Of a stretch of DNA of 63,005 nt, positions 26,364 through 35,970 are shown in pieces. The stretch is from an uncultured Bacteroides sp. Lineage in GTDB: Bacteria; Bacteroidota; Bacteroidia; Bacteroidales; UBA932. A program made the position numbers and the translations under genes. The notes beneath the pieces were generated by a model, which saw nothing but the letters and a program-made list of their open reading frames with translations, was not told where the DNA came from and did no database searches. The DNA lies in assembly GCA_900546925.1 (NCBI GenBank), contig UREV01000012.1, forward strand, positions 1-63,005, in the 5' to 3' direction. The first letter of the stretch is position 1, and each line of letters opens with the position of its first letter.

Positions 26364-27652
26364 AGCGTCACCTCCACGATTTTGCCTGCAAGGGTAGGGT
26401 CCCATGGACGGTCTACCTTGATGTAATTCCCTGTATATCCACTCATTACGCCGTCGTTGTTATCCTCTTCGAAAAGTACATGTTCACGGACACCCTTCTG
26501 GGAGGCGATAAAATCTTCGTTGAGCGTTTTGCAAAGCTCTTCAAGCATGGCTACGCGTTTGGTCTTTACGCAGTCCTGAACCTGGTCTTTACGTGCGGCA
26601 GATCTCGTTCCGGCTCTACGTGAGTAAGGGAAAATATGGATAAATGCAGGTTTTATCCTGTCTTTCAAGAAGTTATATGTCTCCAAAAAGAGCTCGTCGG
26701 TTTCTCCGGGGAGGCCGGCGATTACGTCAATGCCGAAGAAGACGTCGGGTTTTTTGCTTCCGTCAGCGTTCAGTTCTCCAGGTTTCGGATTCATCTTTTC
26801 GCGGATATATGCTATTTTGTCGGCGAAAAAATCCGTGGTATACTTACGGCCGACGTCCTTCAGAATCGTGTCGCTGCCGCTCTGAAGAGGGATGTGGAAA
26901 TGTGGCAGGAACTTGGTTCCGGACGCTATCCAGTCTACTATGTCGTCAGTCAACAGGTTCGGCTCGATGGACGAAATCCTGTATCGCTCAATGCCTTGCA
27001 CATCGTTGAGCGCCTTCAGCAGATCCAGGAAACTCTCCCCGGTCTTGCGGCCGAAGTCGCCAGTGTTGACGCCGGTCAACACGATTTCCTTCACGCCCGA
27101 TGCTGCTATTTTCTTAGCTTCGCTTACGGCTTTGTCAATGCTGATGCTGCGGCTCCGTCCACGTGCGTATGGCACAGTGCAGTAGGCGCAGAAGTTGTCG
27201 CATCCGTCCTGCACTTTCAAGAACGACCTCGTGCGCTCCTCGCCGCTGGAGTATGCCGCGAACGTTTCCTCCTGCGGGGATGTGGTGGGTTTGGACTCAG
27301 TCCGCTGGGCGATGTAGCTGAGTGTGGTGGTGACAAGGGATGACTTTTCGTTCGCACCGAAGACCAGGCTGACACCTTCTAGAGCCTCGACTTCGGCCTT
27401 TTTCAGTTGCGCGTAACATCCTGTTACTACGATAGTTGCATCGGGTGATACCTTGTGTAGCTTACGGATTATGTTTCTGGATTTCTTGTCGGCGTGCTCC
27501 GTTACTGAACAGGTGTTGATGACGAAGAGATCCGCACCCTTGTTCCAGGGAACCGATTCGTAACCGGCATTGATAAAGCCGCGTTCGTATGTGGATGTCT
27601 CGGCGTAATTCAGCTTGCAGCCGAGCGTTATGTATGATGCTGTTTTACTCAT
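26360..27652 (-). CDS. mtaB: tRNA t6A37 methylthiotransferase MtaB
   Basis: Radical SAM methylthiotransferase that converts t6A to ms2t6A at position 37 of tRNAs reading ANN codons. The 430-residue product has the three domains of the family: an N-terminal UPF0004 domain with cluster cysteines near positions 12, 48 and 79 (GCKLN, NTCSV, TGCYA); a radical SAM core with CDNFCAYC (Cys151, 155, 158); and a TRAM-like C terminus (MSGYTGNYIKV). Length fits MtaB. The MBL-fold gene overlaps its 3' end. tsaD, which makes the t6A substrate, lies about 6 kb away on the other strand. Confidence 0.93.
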   Translation of the reverse strand: MSKTASYITLGCKLNYAETSTYERGFINAGYESVPWNKGADLFVINTCSVTEHADKKSRNIIRKLHKVSPDATIVVTGCYAQLKKAEVEALEGVSLVFGANEKSSLVTTTLSYIAQRTESKPTTSPQEETFAAYSSGEERTRSFLKVQDGCDNFCAYCTVPYARGRSRSISIDKAVSEAKKIAASGVKEIVLTGVNTGDFGRKTGESFLDLLKALNDVQGIERYRISSIEPNLLTDDIVDWIASGTKFLPHFHIPLQSGSDTILKDVGRKYTTDFFADKIAYIREKMNPKPGELNADGSKKPDVFFGIDVIAGLPGETDELFLETYNFLKDRIKPAFIHIFPYSRRAGTRSAARKDQVQDCVKTKRVAMLEELCKTLNEDFIASQKGVREHVLFEEDNNDGVMSGYTGNYIKVDRPWDPTLAGKIVEVTL

Positions 27653-27771
27653 TGCAATAAAAATTTTGTAAGGCTAGAATACCATGCGGTGAAAGACCTC
27701 AGTAAGGGAACACATCGCGATCAGCCATCGGCCAAAAGCAAGAGGCATGAGCGCAGGTTTCGAGCGTAGTC
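27653..27771. other. Short spacer between RsmI-like gene and mtaB
   Basis: 119 bp with no gene. I see no TAnnTTTG element on the minus strand for mtaB and no clear terminator for the upstream methyltransferase gene. Confidence 0.4.
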
Positions 27772-28497
27772 CTAATGCGCCAAAATAAGAAAAACACAAG
27801 GCCGTTTGCCGATAATATTCTCTTTACCAGCCACATATCTCTTCCACTCAGCCACAGTTTTTGTCATAATGTAGGCATCCGGCATGGTAATATCCGCCGC
27901 CACGCATAATTCAGTCGAACCCTGGCAAACATTCAGTATATCAGCGAATAACGAATCATTTCTGTATGGCGTCTCGATCATAATCTTCGTCTGATGCGCT
28001 GACGCAGAATGTTTCTCGATACTCTTCAGAGCCTGACGACGCTCATCAGTCTTCGCAGGAATATAACCTAAAAACGCGAACGATTGGCCATTCAGACCGG
28101 AACCCATCAGCGCAAGCATAAGTGAAGACGGACCGGAGCACGGCACTACCTCTATATTATGCCTGTGACAAAGCTTGACAAGCTGTGAACCAGGATCCGC
28201 AACAGCCGGAAGACCGGCCTCAGTTATCAGACCGACATCATTGCCGTTATCGAAAAGCGGAAGCAGACGCTCCACCTCCTCAGGCTTCGTATGCTCATTA
28301 AGTTCGTGAAAATCAAGTTCCTGAATATGACCCTTAAGACCCGCCACAGACAGATAACGCCTGGCAGTGCGTGTGGCCTCCACTACATAAGTGTGAATCT
28401 TCGGCAACAACGCCAATACCCCGTCAGGTATTACCTCCCTCGGATCATTCTCCCCGAGCGGCGAAGGTATTAGAAACAATCTTCCTTTATTATCCAT
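27772..28497 (-). CDS. RsmI-family SAM-dependent methyltransferase
   Basis: Tetrapyrrole-methylase-fold enzyme of 241 residues. It has the family pattern: IPSPLGEND near the N terminus, ITEAGLPAVADPG in the middle and VVPCSGPSSLMLAL. RsmI methylates the 2'-hydroxyl of C1402 in 16S rRNA, but this protein is shorter than RsmI (about 280) and belongs to the short form common in Bacteroidota, so the exact target is uncertain. It begins 2 bp after the tamB stop on the minus strand and is probably transcribed with it. Confidence 0.8.
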   Translation of the reverse strand: MDNKGRLFLIPSPLGENDPREVIPDGVLALLPKIHTYVVEATRTARRYLSVAGLKGHIQELDFHELNEHTKPEEVERLLPLFDNGNDVGLITEAGLPAVADPGSQLVKLCHRHNIEVVPCSGPSSLMLALMGSGLNGQSFAFLGYIPAKTDERRQALKSIEKHSASAHQTKIMIETPYRNDSLFADILNVCQGSTELCVAADITMPDAYIMTKTVAEWKRYVAGKENIIGKRPCVFLILAH

Positions 28498-28499
28498 AT

Positions 28500-31400
28500 C
28501 TACTTGTTATTCTTTTTCTTAGACATCTTCTTAGGCGCCACCGCACTCGGCCTCGTCACCATAGTAGAATCAGCATTGATCCTGATCCTAACATTCTTGC
28601 GGTTCAGACTCTCTTGCTGCTTCTCAGCCTCGATTTCCTGCTTCCGCCTGCGGCTCCTGAAAAGATTCCTTATAAAATCTATAAAATTGTCATACTCTTT
28701 CTGATACGTGAAACCGAAACCGTTGCGCTGCGTATTGTCCAGATAATTAGAGTACTGGTCAGCAGAATGCGAGAACAGATTCAGCCTCAGCGCGCCCGGC
28801 TTGTCTAGCTTCACATCGATGTCCAAATCCCCGACCACCTCTGTCGTCGTCGCTCCAGGCATATATTGCCGGTTTCCGATAGTGCCGTTCACGATTACCC
28901 TGTTGTTGAACAGAGCCGTGGAAATCGCCACGTCGAAAATGTCTGAACCGCTCGTATTCTGCTGATAATCAAGTCCGAAGTCGACAGGGATATTCAGCTT
29001 CTGAAGTATATTGTTCAGCTGGTTCGCCATGATATCCGTGATACTGCCGAGCATCGTGGACGAGTTCGTGACACCTGACTGCTCATCAGGCAAAAAACTG
29101 TTCGTCACAAGCAGCGCAATCATCTGTTTCTGAATCTTATCCTGCGTGTTCAATGCCGTCTCGACTCTGGCCTGCGTCGTCGGATCCAAATCTGGGACAT
29201 TGATACTGAAAGCAAGACGCGGACTGCTCAGCCTGTCAGTAATCGCGATACCACATTCCACAGTCCTTCGTGTAGTCGATGTCGTGTCGGCAATCAATGT
29301 TCCCACAGATGCCTTCGTCTTGTATAACGCTTTGATATCCAAATCACTATCCATAACGTCACCGTTGAACTTCACAGAACTGCCGTCCTGGATGATGAAG
29401 TCCCTCTTCGCCAGTCCCAGCGCCACAAAATGATAATTACCATCCACGATATTATACGCCCCATTGATGGTGAAAACCCCGTCCGAAGGTCGCACCTCCA
29501 GCTCGATCACACCGTTGCCGCGCCCAGTTAGGACGTTGCCTGTAGATGGGTCTATGTCAATGCTGGCGGTAACGCTTGGAGTGGCATTGACCTTAATCTT
29601 CACTCCGAAACTGCTGCTCTTCTTCTCCTTTTCCTTCAGCCTGAGTAACATCTCCTCATATGGGTCGATCACGACCTCTTTGTAAGGCTCGACGAACGTC
29701 AGCAGATTCGAGTGCGTTGCCGACGATGTGGAACTAAGAGGAATATGCAGATTGCCAGTCTTTGCAGTAGTGGCATCAGCCGTAAGCATCAGATTGTCAA
29801 GTGGTCCCGTTATGTTTACTGTTCCTGTAGCGGAAATGTCGCCGTAGAAAATCGGGTTGTCTTCCTCCTTAGTATCCAGCGCTTTCACGCCATCGAATCT
29901 GATAGCCGTGTCGAAAACCATGTTCCTGAAATGATCCCACAGGATGCCGCCGCTGACCATTCCCTTAGCATTGAACCTGTCCCTTACATTTACATTCTCG
30001 AACATCACTCCCTTCGAACTGAGGCTCACAGGTCCGTCAGCGATGTACTCCACGTTCGTGAAGTCCACCTTCATGCTCGTCTGATTCAGTCGTAAATCCT
30101 TGCTGCTCAGCTCCAAATTATCCAGAGGACCGTAGAAATCTATCTCGCCGGAAGCAGTGCCGGCCATGCTGCTGAAAATCGAATTCAGGAACGGCATACC
30201 ATAACCGACATTGAGTCTGTCGAGGGTGACTTTACCTTCCAGGAGGCGCGTCTTCGGGTAGAAATTACCGTAGGCGTTGAGATTCTGCACACCGTCCAAC
30301 TCATTGCGGCACACATAGTTGAACCCATGTCGCTCTTCGTTCCATACGCCGGCCATTCTCAAAGTTCCGATTCTTTCTCCACCGAACTCTCCGGATTCGC
30401 AAGTCATGCCCAAAAGCAGTCCGGTTCTCTCTTTCGTCGGCGAAATCAGGACAGCATTTCCGGATAGCAAACCCTTGATTTTCAGATCCATTTTCGAGAA
30501 CGCATTCAACATCGAGATGTCGAACTTGTCCATCTTCAGTCTCAATGTGTCAGCCATCGTAGGGGAGTAACCTCCGGAAAGCACAATCGACTGATTATCA
30601 CCGTGTATACTGAGATTGCCGATGTTTATGTCACTTCCGCCGAAGCTTATATCCGACGACGAAATATCCCATTTGGCGCCATTCAGCAAGATGTGTGACG
30701 GGAAGAAACGGAACTTCGCACGAAGCGTATCATTTTCATCGCGGAAGATATTGCCACCTAAATGGATAACGCCGCGGTTCTCCAGTTCTGTCTTGTTGTC
30801 ATAACTGAAATCCACGCTCAACGAATCCGCGTCGGCATTGAAACTCAGCTTGTTGGCCATAGTCTTTATCGGCCCTGCAGAAAGTTCGCCGATTGTCATC
30901 ACTCCGCCCAATTTTCCTGAGGCATTGTCAGCCGATAACTTTATTCCCTTCAAATATTTATCTTTCAATGCGATACGTCCCGACTTGACATTCGCTTTCA
31001 TCTGTCCGTCCGCAGTAATCTTCATCGAAAGCGCCGTACTGTCAGCGATATAGGCCCCCGGCGCAAAGAACGACAACACATCTTTCGTATCGTGGAACAG
31101 GAACGAAAGCTCATACCTGTTGTTGTCCCAGTTAGCCTGCCCGGACTTGTATAGTGACGGCAATTCTTTCAGCGTAGAAACATTCTGGATATCCCGTATA
31201 AAGCTGGCCAAGAACTTGTTACCCACGTAAGAACCCTCCGCGAAAGCAGAATGGAGACGCACTCTGTTCAGTTCGTCGCCCATGTGTGACGCAATCTCGA
31301 TATCGCCCACGTCATGCCGTCCGTGCTCGTCCTCCAACATCACATCCTTTATGCTGATGTTGCCGATAATGTCCTCGCCGCTTATTCTCGTGAAATTCGC

Positions 31401-33101
31401 CTGCGTGCTCAGACTCATCTTCGACACCCCGCGCTTGTCGATGTTCAATGCGTGCAAATCGGCGTAACCGAGGTTCGCATAGAACTGATACAGAGCGTTT
31501 TTCGTCTTCGAAGAAAGCGAGAATATACCCTGGAAAAGGAAGTTCAGATTCGGGTCGCTGCACACGATTCGTCCGTCGAAAGCATCCTGCGAGAACGTGC
31601 CCACAGCCGCGATATTGCTATATTTATATCCCAAAACATCCAGCCCGTCCACGTAAAGCGAATCGATGACGATACCCAGCGAATCCTTCGCGAAAGTCGC
31701 GTTCAGCCCAGTCCTCATGTCGCACTCGCCCACCGGAATACCCGCCATAATGCGCCCAATATCAAGCCGTTCGGTGCTTGCGCTGCCCCCGATTTCGAGA
31801 GGACGGTTCGGGTCAATGACATTACGCAGGGTGACGTTAAGGTCTGCTTTTCCGAAGTCTGTATGCATGGTTCCATGTGCATGGAGACGATTCAGAGGTC
31901 CGCTCGCTCTTCCTCTGAAAGTGAGACGCTCTCCTTTACAGAACTTGTCCAGGTCGAGATTAACACTTGGTGCCCAGCCTTTTACGAATTTTTCCAGTCC
32001 ATGTGTAGAGAATGTCAGCTTATGTACATTGGCATTTACCATCATGGCATAAGAGTCAGGAAGTCCTGTGACTGAGCCGTCCAGTTCGCCGGAAATTCCG
32101 CCGTTATGTGAGGTAGGTTTATCGGCGAAGCCGTCCGTATCTGTTGTGGAGAAACGTATACCCTTGAGATCAAAATCATTGACATAACCATCGAACTTTC
32201 CGGTTATGGTGGTGGTCATCCTGAATTGGGCGAGAGCTGGGGCGAAGAATCGCAATGTGTTCATACTCACTGCGCTGCGACGGATGGTTCCCGTCATGCG
32301 GACCGCATTGATAAAGTCAGACCACGACTCCGTATTCTTGTAACTCATTACGAAATCGGGGATGTCGACGTCCGACCAATTGTCGATGAGTCGCAGATTT
32401 TCGATTATGGTCTTGCCGTTGCCGACCTTAGTGCTGCCGGAAAGATGTCTGCAGACGTAGCCGCTCTTTTCACGGAAAGACATCTGATCGCAGGTGCCGG
32501 ACATTACGCCGCCTTTCATTCGCAAGTCCCTGCCTTTCACGTAGATACTGTCCACTTCGAGGTCGTACCAGTTCATGCCGTCGTACCCGAACTCCGACGC
32601 GTCACGTTTAAAATTCCGCATCGTGAACTTCATGTTTTCGAGACGCACGTCGCCGATGCTGAAGATTTCCTTGTCGGAAACGCTCTTTTCCTTGTCGGGA
32701 TTAGTGCCGAGTCGGAAGATGCGCTTGAGGTTCACCTGCGTCGTCGCGCTGTCGCCGATCATGACCGGTTCGATGACCAGATTAAACTCGCCGTCAGTGA
32801 CCTTCGCCGCCCCGATGCTGATGTTGCCGCTCAGGAGCGTCCGGAGATTTAACTTCGCCGTCACGTACCCGGCCCGGAAAAATGTGTCCACGCGGCTCTC
32901 GTAAGGGTGTTTGTCAATGACTGCCAAGTCTTTAATAACTACGGCTTTGAAAGGATTGGCCGTGATTTTTCCGACCTTTATGTCTCCGTCAATGCTCTCG
33001 TTCAGTGTGGTGAGGACTTTGTCTGCCAGACGAGTCTGGACGACAGAAGATTGCAAGGCGATAATGCCCGCGACGATGAACGTCACGAGTAATATTACCA
33101 A
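28500..33101 (-). CDS. tamB: TamB-type translocation and assembly module protein
   Basis: Very large envelope protein (about 1530 residues) with an N-terminal membrane anchor followed by a long repeat-rich beta structure and a C-terminal TamB/DUF490 domain (about 1100-1480). AsmA/TamB proteins span the periplasm and move phospholipids, or help insert outer-membrane proteins. A lysine-rich, low-complexity tail ends the protein. The start is uncertain: the longest frame begins with TTG at 33164, but that codon touches the promoter element at 33154-33161. The next usual start codon in frame is TTG at 33101, which still gives the hydrophobic anchor. It is divergent from tsaD, an arrangement I associate with Bacteroidota. 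Confidence 0.85.
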   Translation of the reverse strand: MVILLVTFIVAGIIALQSSVVQTRLADKVLTTLNESIDGDIKVGKITANPFKAVVIKDLAVIDKHPYESRVDTFFRAGYVTAKLNLRTLLSGNISIGAAKVTDGEFNLVIEPVMIGDSATTQVNLKRIFRLGTNPDKEKSVSDKEIFSIGDVRLENMKFTMRNFKRDASEFGYDGMNWYDLEVDSIYVKGRDLRMKGGVMSGTCDQMSFREKSGYVCRHLSGSTKVGNGKTIIENLRLIDNWSDVDIPDFVMSYKNTESWSDFINAVRMTGTIRRSAVSMNTLRFFAPALAQFRMTTTITGKFDGYVNDFDLKGIRFSTTDTDGFADKPTSHNGGISGELDGSVTGLPDSYAMMVNANVHKLTFSTHGLEKFVKGWAPSVNLDLDKFCKGERLTFRGRASGPLNRLHAHGTMHTDFGKADLNVTLRNVIDPNRPLEIGGSASTERLDIGRIMAGIPVGECDMRTGLNATFAKDSLGIVIDSLYVDGLDVLGYKYSNIAAVGTFSQDAFDGRIVCSDPNLNFLFQGIFSLSSKTKNALYQFYANLGYADLHALNIDKRGVSKMSLSTQANFTRISGEDIIGNISIKDVMLEDEHGRHDVGDIEIASHMGDELNRVRLHSAFAEGSYVGNKFLASFIRDIQNVSTLKELPSLYKSGQANWDNNRYELSFLFHDTKDVLSFFAPGAYIADSTALSMKITADGQMKANVKSGRIALKDKYLKGIKLSADNASGKLGGVMTIGELSAGPIKTMANKLSFNADADSLSVDFSYDNKTELENRGVIHLGGNIFRDENDTLRAKFRFFPSHILLNGAKWDISSSDISFGGSDINIGNLSIHGDNQSIVLSGGYSPTMADTLRLKMDKFDISMLNAFSKMDLKIKGLLSGNAVLISPTKERTGLLLGMTCESGEFGGERIGTLRMAGVWNEERHGFNYVCRNELDGVQNLNAYGNFYPKTRLLEGKVTLDRLNVGYGMPFLNSIFSSMAGTASGEIDFYGPLDNLELSSKDLRLNQTSMKVDFTNVEYIADGPVSLSSKGVMFENVNVRDRFNAKGMVSGGILWDHFRNMVFDTAIRFDGVKALDTKEEDNPIFYGDISATGTVNITGPLDNLMLTADATTAKTGNLHIPLSSTSSATHSNLLTFVEPYKEVVIDPYEEMLLRLKEKEKKSSSFGVKIKVNATPSVTASIDIDPSTGNVLTGRGNGVIELEVRPSDGVFTINGAYNIVDGNYHFVALGLAKRDFIIQDGSSVKFNGDVMDSDLDIKALYKTKASVGTLIADTTSTTRRTVECGIAITDRLSSPRLAFSINVPDLDPTTQARVETALNTQDKIQKQMIALLVTNSFLPDEQSGVTNSSTMLGSITDIMANQLNNILQKLNIPVDFGLDYQQNTSGSDIFDVAISTALFNNRVIVNGTIGNRQYMPGATTTEVVGDLDIDVKLDKPGALRLNLFSHSADQYSNYLDNTQRNGFGFTYQKEYDNFIDFIRNLFRSRRRKQEIEAEKQQESLNRKNVRIRINADSTMVTRPSAVAPKKMSKKKNNK

Positions 33102-33153
33102 CCGGTAGAATATTTTAATCGTCTTTTTGATACTTCTTTTTATATATACTGTA

Positions 33154-33161
33154 CAAAGATA
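33154..33161 (-). promoter_or_regulatory. -7 element for the tamB operon
   Basis: On the minus strand this reads TATCTTTG, matching TAnnTTTG. Transcription would begin near 33146, downstream of the longest possible tamB start codon. The element therefore argues against a start at 33164. Confidence 0.6.
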
Positions 33162-33219
33162 CAAAGAATCTGTGTTATTTTCGTATAATCATGTCGCACG
33201 TAAATTGAAATTTTAATGT

Positions 33220-33227
33220 TATATTTG
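33220..33227 (+). promoter_or_regulatory. -7 element for tsaD
   Basis: TATATTTG matches TAnnTTTG and lies 23 bp before the tsaD ATG. No convincing -33 element was found. It is back to back with the tamB promoter, about 60 bp away. Confidence 0.6.
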
Positions 33228-33250
33228 TAGCTTGAAGTTTTGATTGAAAT

Positions 33251-34279
33251 ATGGAGAAGTCAGATATAATTCTCGGAATAGAATCATCGTGTGATGATAC
33301 TTCCGCTGCAGTAATCAAGGACGGATACCTTTTGTCCAATGTGATTGCAAGCCAGCAGGTTCATAAGGATTATGGCGGAGTGGTGCCGGAGTTGGCGTCG
33401 CGTGCGCATGAACAGAATATAGTTCCGGTTGTAAGTCAAGCACTTGCGAAAGCCGGAGTGAAGCCGGAAGATCTTACGGCAATCGCGTTTACGAGAGGGC
33501 CCGGTTTGTTGGGTTCTTTGCTTGTAGGCACTTCATTCGCGAAGGCATTGGGTGTGGCTCTCAATATTCCGATTGTGATGGTGAACCATCTTCAGGGACA
33601 TATACTTGCGGATTTCGTGAAGCAGTATGACAAGGAGAATCACCATCCTGAATTTCCATATTTGTGCCTCTTGGTCTCAGGAGGTAACTCTCAGATAGTC
33701 AAGGTGAACAGCCCTCTGGATTACGAAATTCTCGGACAGACCATAGATGACGCCGTAGGTGAGGCGTTCGACAAATGTTCCAAGATGATGGGACTGGGTT
33801 ATCCCGGCGGACCTATAATAGACAAGTTGGCAAAACTCGGTGACCCTGAGAGGTTCAAATTCGCCAAACCGCATATCCCTGGACTTGACTACAGCTTCAG
33901 TGGAATCAAGACGTCGTTGCTCTATTTCGTAAGAGATGAGATGGCGAAGGATCCTGATTTCATGGAGAAAAACAAGGAAGATATCTGCGCAAGTTTCCAG
34001 AAAGCGCTTATAGATATTCTCATGGACAAGCTGATTAAGGCGGCTAAACAAACTGGTATTAAAGAGATTACGATAGGAGGTGGCGTGTCTGCGAACAGCG
34101 GGCTGCGTAACCGTATCGAGGAAGAAGGACGCAAGCGCGGATGGAATACATATCTGCCGGAGTTCAAGTTTACGACAGATAACGCAGCGATGATAGCTAT
34201 CGCAGGTTATTACCATTATCTTGCAGGAGAGCGTACACCGCTCGATGTCTCCCCGGTATCCCGTATGGCTGATTTTTAG
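33251..34279 (+). CDS. tsaD: tRNA t6A37 threonylcarbamoyltransferase TsaD
   Basis: Catalytic ASKHA-fold subunit that transfers the threonylcarbamoyl group to A37 of tRNA, with TsaB and TsaE as partners. The 342-residue product begins with the diagnostic ILGIESSCDDTSAA. Metal ligands are in NHLQGH (His113 and His117), and YGGVVPELASRAH and GGGVSANSGLR are also conserved. Length is standard. A TAnnTTTG promoter element lies 23 bp upstream and tamB is divergent. The flavoprotein gene begins 16 bp downstream, so they may share a transcript. Confidence 0.96.
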   Translation: MEKSDIILGIESSCDDTSAAVIKDGYLLSNVIASQQVHKDYGGVVPELASRAHEQNIVPVVSQALAKAGVKPEDLTAIAFTRGPGLLGSLLVGTSFAKALGVALNIPIVMVNHLQGHILADFVKQYDKENHHPEFPYLCLLVSGGNSQIVKVNSPLDYEILGQTIDDAVGEAFDKCSKMMGLGYPGGPIIDKLAKLGDPERFKFAKPHIPGLDYSFSGIKTSLLYFVRDEMAKDPDFMEKNKEDICASFQKALIDILMDKLIKAAKQTGIKEITIGGGVSANSGLRNRIEEEGRKRGWNTYLPEFKFTTDNAAMIAIAGYYHYLAGERTPLDVSPVSRMADF

Positions 34280-34295
34280 AAATTTAAGAAGATAT

Positions 34296-35969
34296 ATGAT
34301 AGAATTTGAAGTGTCCTGCAGAATGGGACGTGAACCGAGAGTAGACGACATTAGGATGGCAGCGGCTGAGGCGTTGAACTTGAAACCTAACGCTGTGATA
34401 AATGTAATCGACCCGACCAAATCATACCAACCGACATTAGTGAATGCTGATGCGCATTGTCACATCGTGCACCGCTCCATCGACGCACGCGGCGACGTCA
34501 CCATGCGCTACCGTGTAGAAGCATATAAGAAAGATGAACCTTACGAGGAATATAAACTCCCTGAATATCAGGACGTTCATGATGCTGAACCAGTAATTGT
34601 GGTAGGTTCGGGCCCTGCAGGAATGTTCGCAGCGCTGCGACTCCTCATGCTCGGTCTCAAACCTATAGTTATCGAGCGCGGTAAAGATGTAAGCGGACGT
34701 AAACCGGATATTGCAAAACTTTCCAGAGCAGGCGTAATCAACGCTGATTCAAACTATTGCTACGGAGAAGGCGGAGCCGGCACATTCTCAGACGGAAAAC
34801 TTTTCACCCGTTCATCCAAACGCGGTGACAACAGAGAAGTCCTCTACCAGTTCGTGAACTTCGGAGCGGATCCGTCCATCATCGTCGACGCTCATCCGCA
34901 TATCGGAACCGATAAACTTCCACGCCTGGTGAGCAACATCCGCGAATGTATCCTCGAACACGGCGGAGAATACCATTTCCAGACACGTGTCACCGACATT
35001 GACAGAGACGAAAATGGTGTCATCACAGTCACCGCGCTCGACGACAGCAAGGGTGGCGAAATAAACGACAAGACCGCCAAGACATTGACCTTCAAAGCGA
35101 AAGCAGTCATTCTGGCGACCGGACATTCAGCCCGCGACATCTACGAACTCTTCGACAAGAAGGGTTGGGAACTGCAGGCGAAAGGCTTCGCGATGGGCGT
35201 ACGCGTCGAACATCCGCAGGACCTCATAAACAAGATACGCTATCGCGGACAGTGGGAGCCGGGCTTCCCTGCGGCCGAGTACTCGTTCGTCGAGCAGGTC
35301 GATGAAAGGGGAGTGTTCTCGTTCTGCATGTGCCCGGGCGGCATCCTCGTCCCTTCATCCACAGAAGACGGCTATACCGTTCTGAACGGCATGTCGAATT
35401 CTGCCCGTAATTCCAAGTGGGCCAATGCCGGTGTAGTGGTGTCTGTGGAACCTGATGATGTACCGGAAGAGTATAAGAAATATGGTGCATTCTCGCTCCT
35501 TAACTTCCAGCATGACGTGGAGAAGAAGATGTTCGACTATGCTGCCGCTCATGCACAGCCGGATGCGAACGGTGAGGTAAACAAGTTCTGTGCGCCTGCA
35601 CAGCGTATGGTGGACTTCTGCGAGGAACAGATGTCGGAGGACCTTCCTGAGACTTCATATCGTCCGGGAGTGGTTTCAGCACCGCTTTACGAATTGCTTC
35701 CAGAGTGTGTCGCTACACGTCTACAGAAAGCCTTCCCATTGATTAACAATAAGATGCGCGGATATTACACAGAAGATGCATTGCTCCTCGGAGTCGAGTC
35801 CAGAACTTCGTCACCGGTGAGAATCGTCCGTGGTGAGGATTATCAATGTCCTCAGGTCCAGGGCCTTTTCCCTTGCGGTGAAGGTGCCGGATATTCAGGA
35901 GGAATCGTATCCTCAGCCATCGACGGAATCAACTGCGCGATAGCTGCCGCTAAACTGATAAAACACTAG
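34296..35969 (+). CDS. FAD-dependent oxidoreductase (COG2509-type)
   Basis: Cytosolic flavoprotein of 557 residues. The first 95 residues form a small alpha/beta domain. The FAD-binding motif VVGSGPAGMFAA follows (GSGPAG at 104-109), with YGEGGAGTFSDGKL and a C-terminal GEGAGYSGGIVSSAIDG block. This layout matches the large uncharacterised dehydrogenases often annotated as NAD(P)/FAD-dependent oxidoreductases. The start at 34296 lies after an A/G-rich stretch; the frame is open upstream to 34221 but that part overlaps tsaD in another frame. It is followed after 1 bp by a secreted glycosidase gene. Substrate unknown. Confidence 0.85.
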   Translation: MIEFEVSCRMGREPRVDDIRMAAAEALNLKPNAVINVIDPTKSYQPTLVNADAHCHIVHRSIDARGDVTMRYRVEAYKKDEPYEEYKLPEYQDVHDAEPVIVVGSGPAGMFAALRLLMLGLKPIVIERGKDVSGRKPDIAKLSRAGVINADSNYCYGEGGAGTFSDGKLFTRSSKRGDNREVLYQFVNFGADPSIIVDAHPHIGTDKLPRLVSNIRECILEHGGEYHFQTRVTDIDRDENGVITVTALDDSKGGEINDKTAKTLTFKAKAVILATGHSARDIYELFDKKGWELQAKGFAMGVRVEHPQDLINKIRYRGQWEPGFPAAEYSFVEQVDERGVFSFCMCPGGILVPSSTEDGYTVLNGMSNSARNSKWANAGVVVSVEPDDVPEEYKKYGAFSLLNFQHDVEKKMFDYAAAHAQPDANGEVNKFCAPAQRMVDFCEEQMSEDLPETSYRPGVVSAPLYELLPECVATRLQKAFPLINNKMRGYYTEDALLLGVESRTSSPVRIVRGEDYQCPQVQGLFPCGEGAGYSGGIVSSAIDGINCAIAAAKLIKH

Positions 35970-35970
35970 A

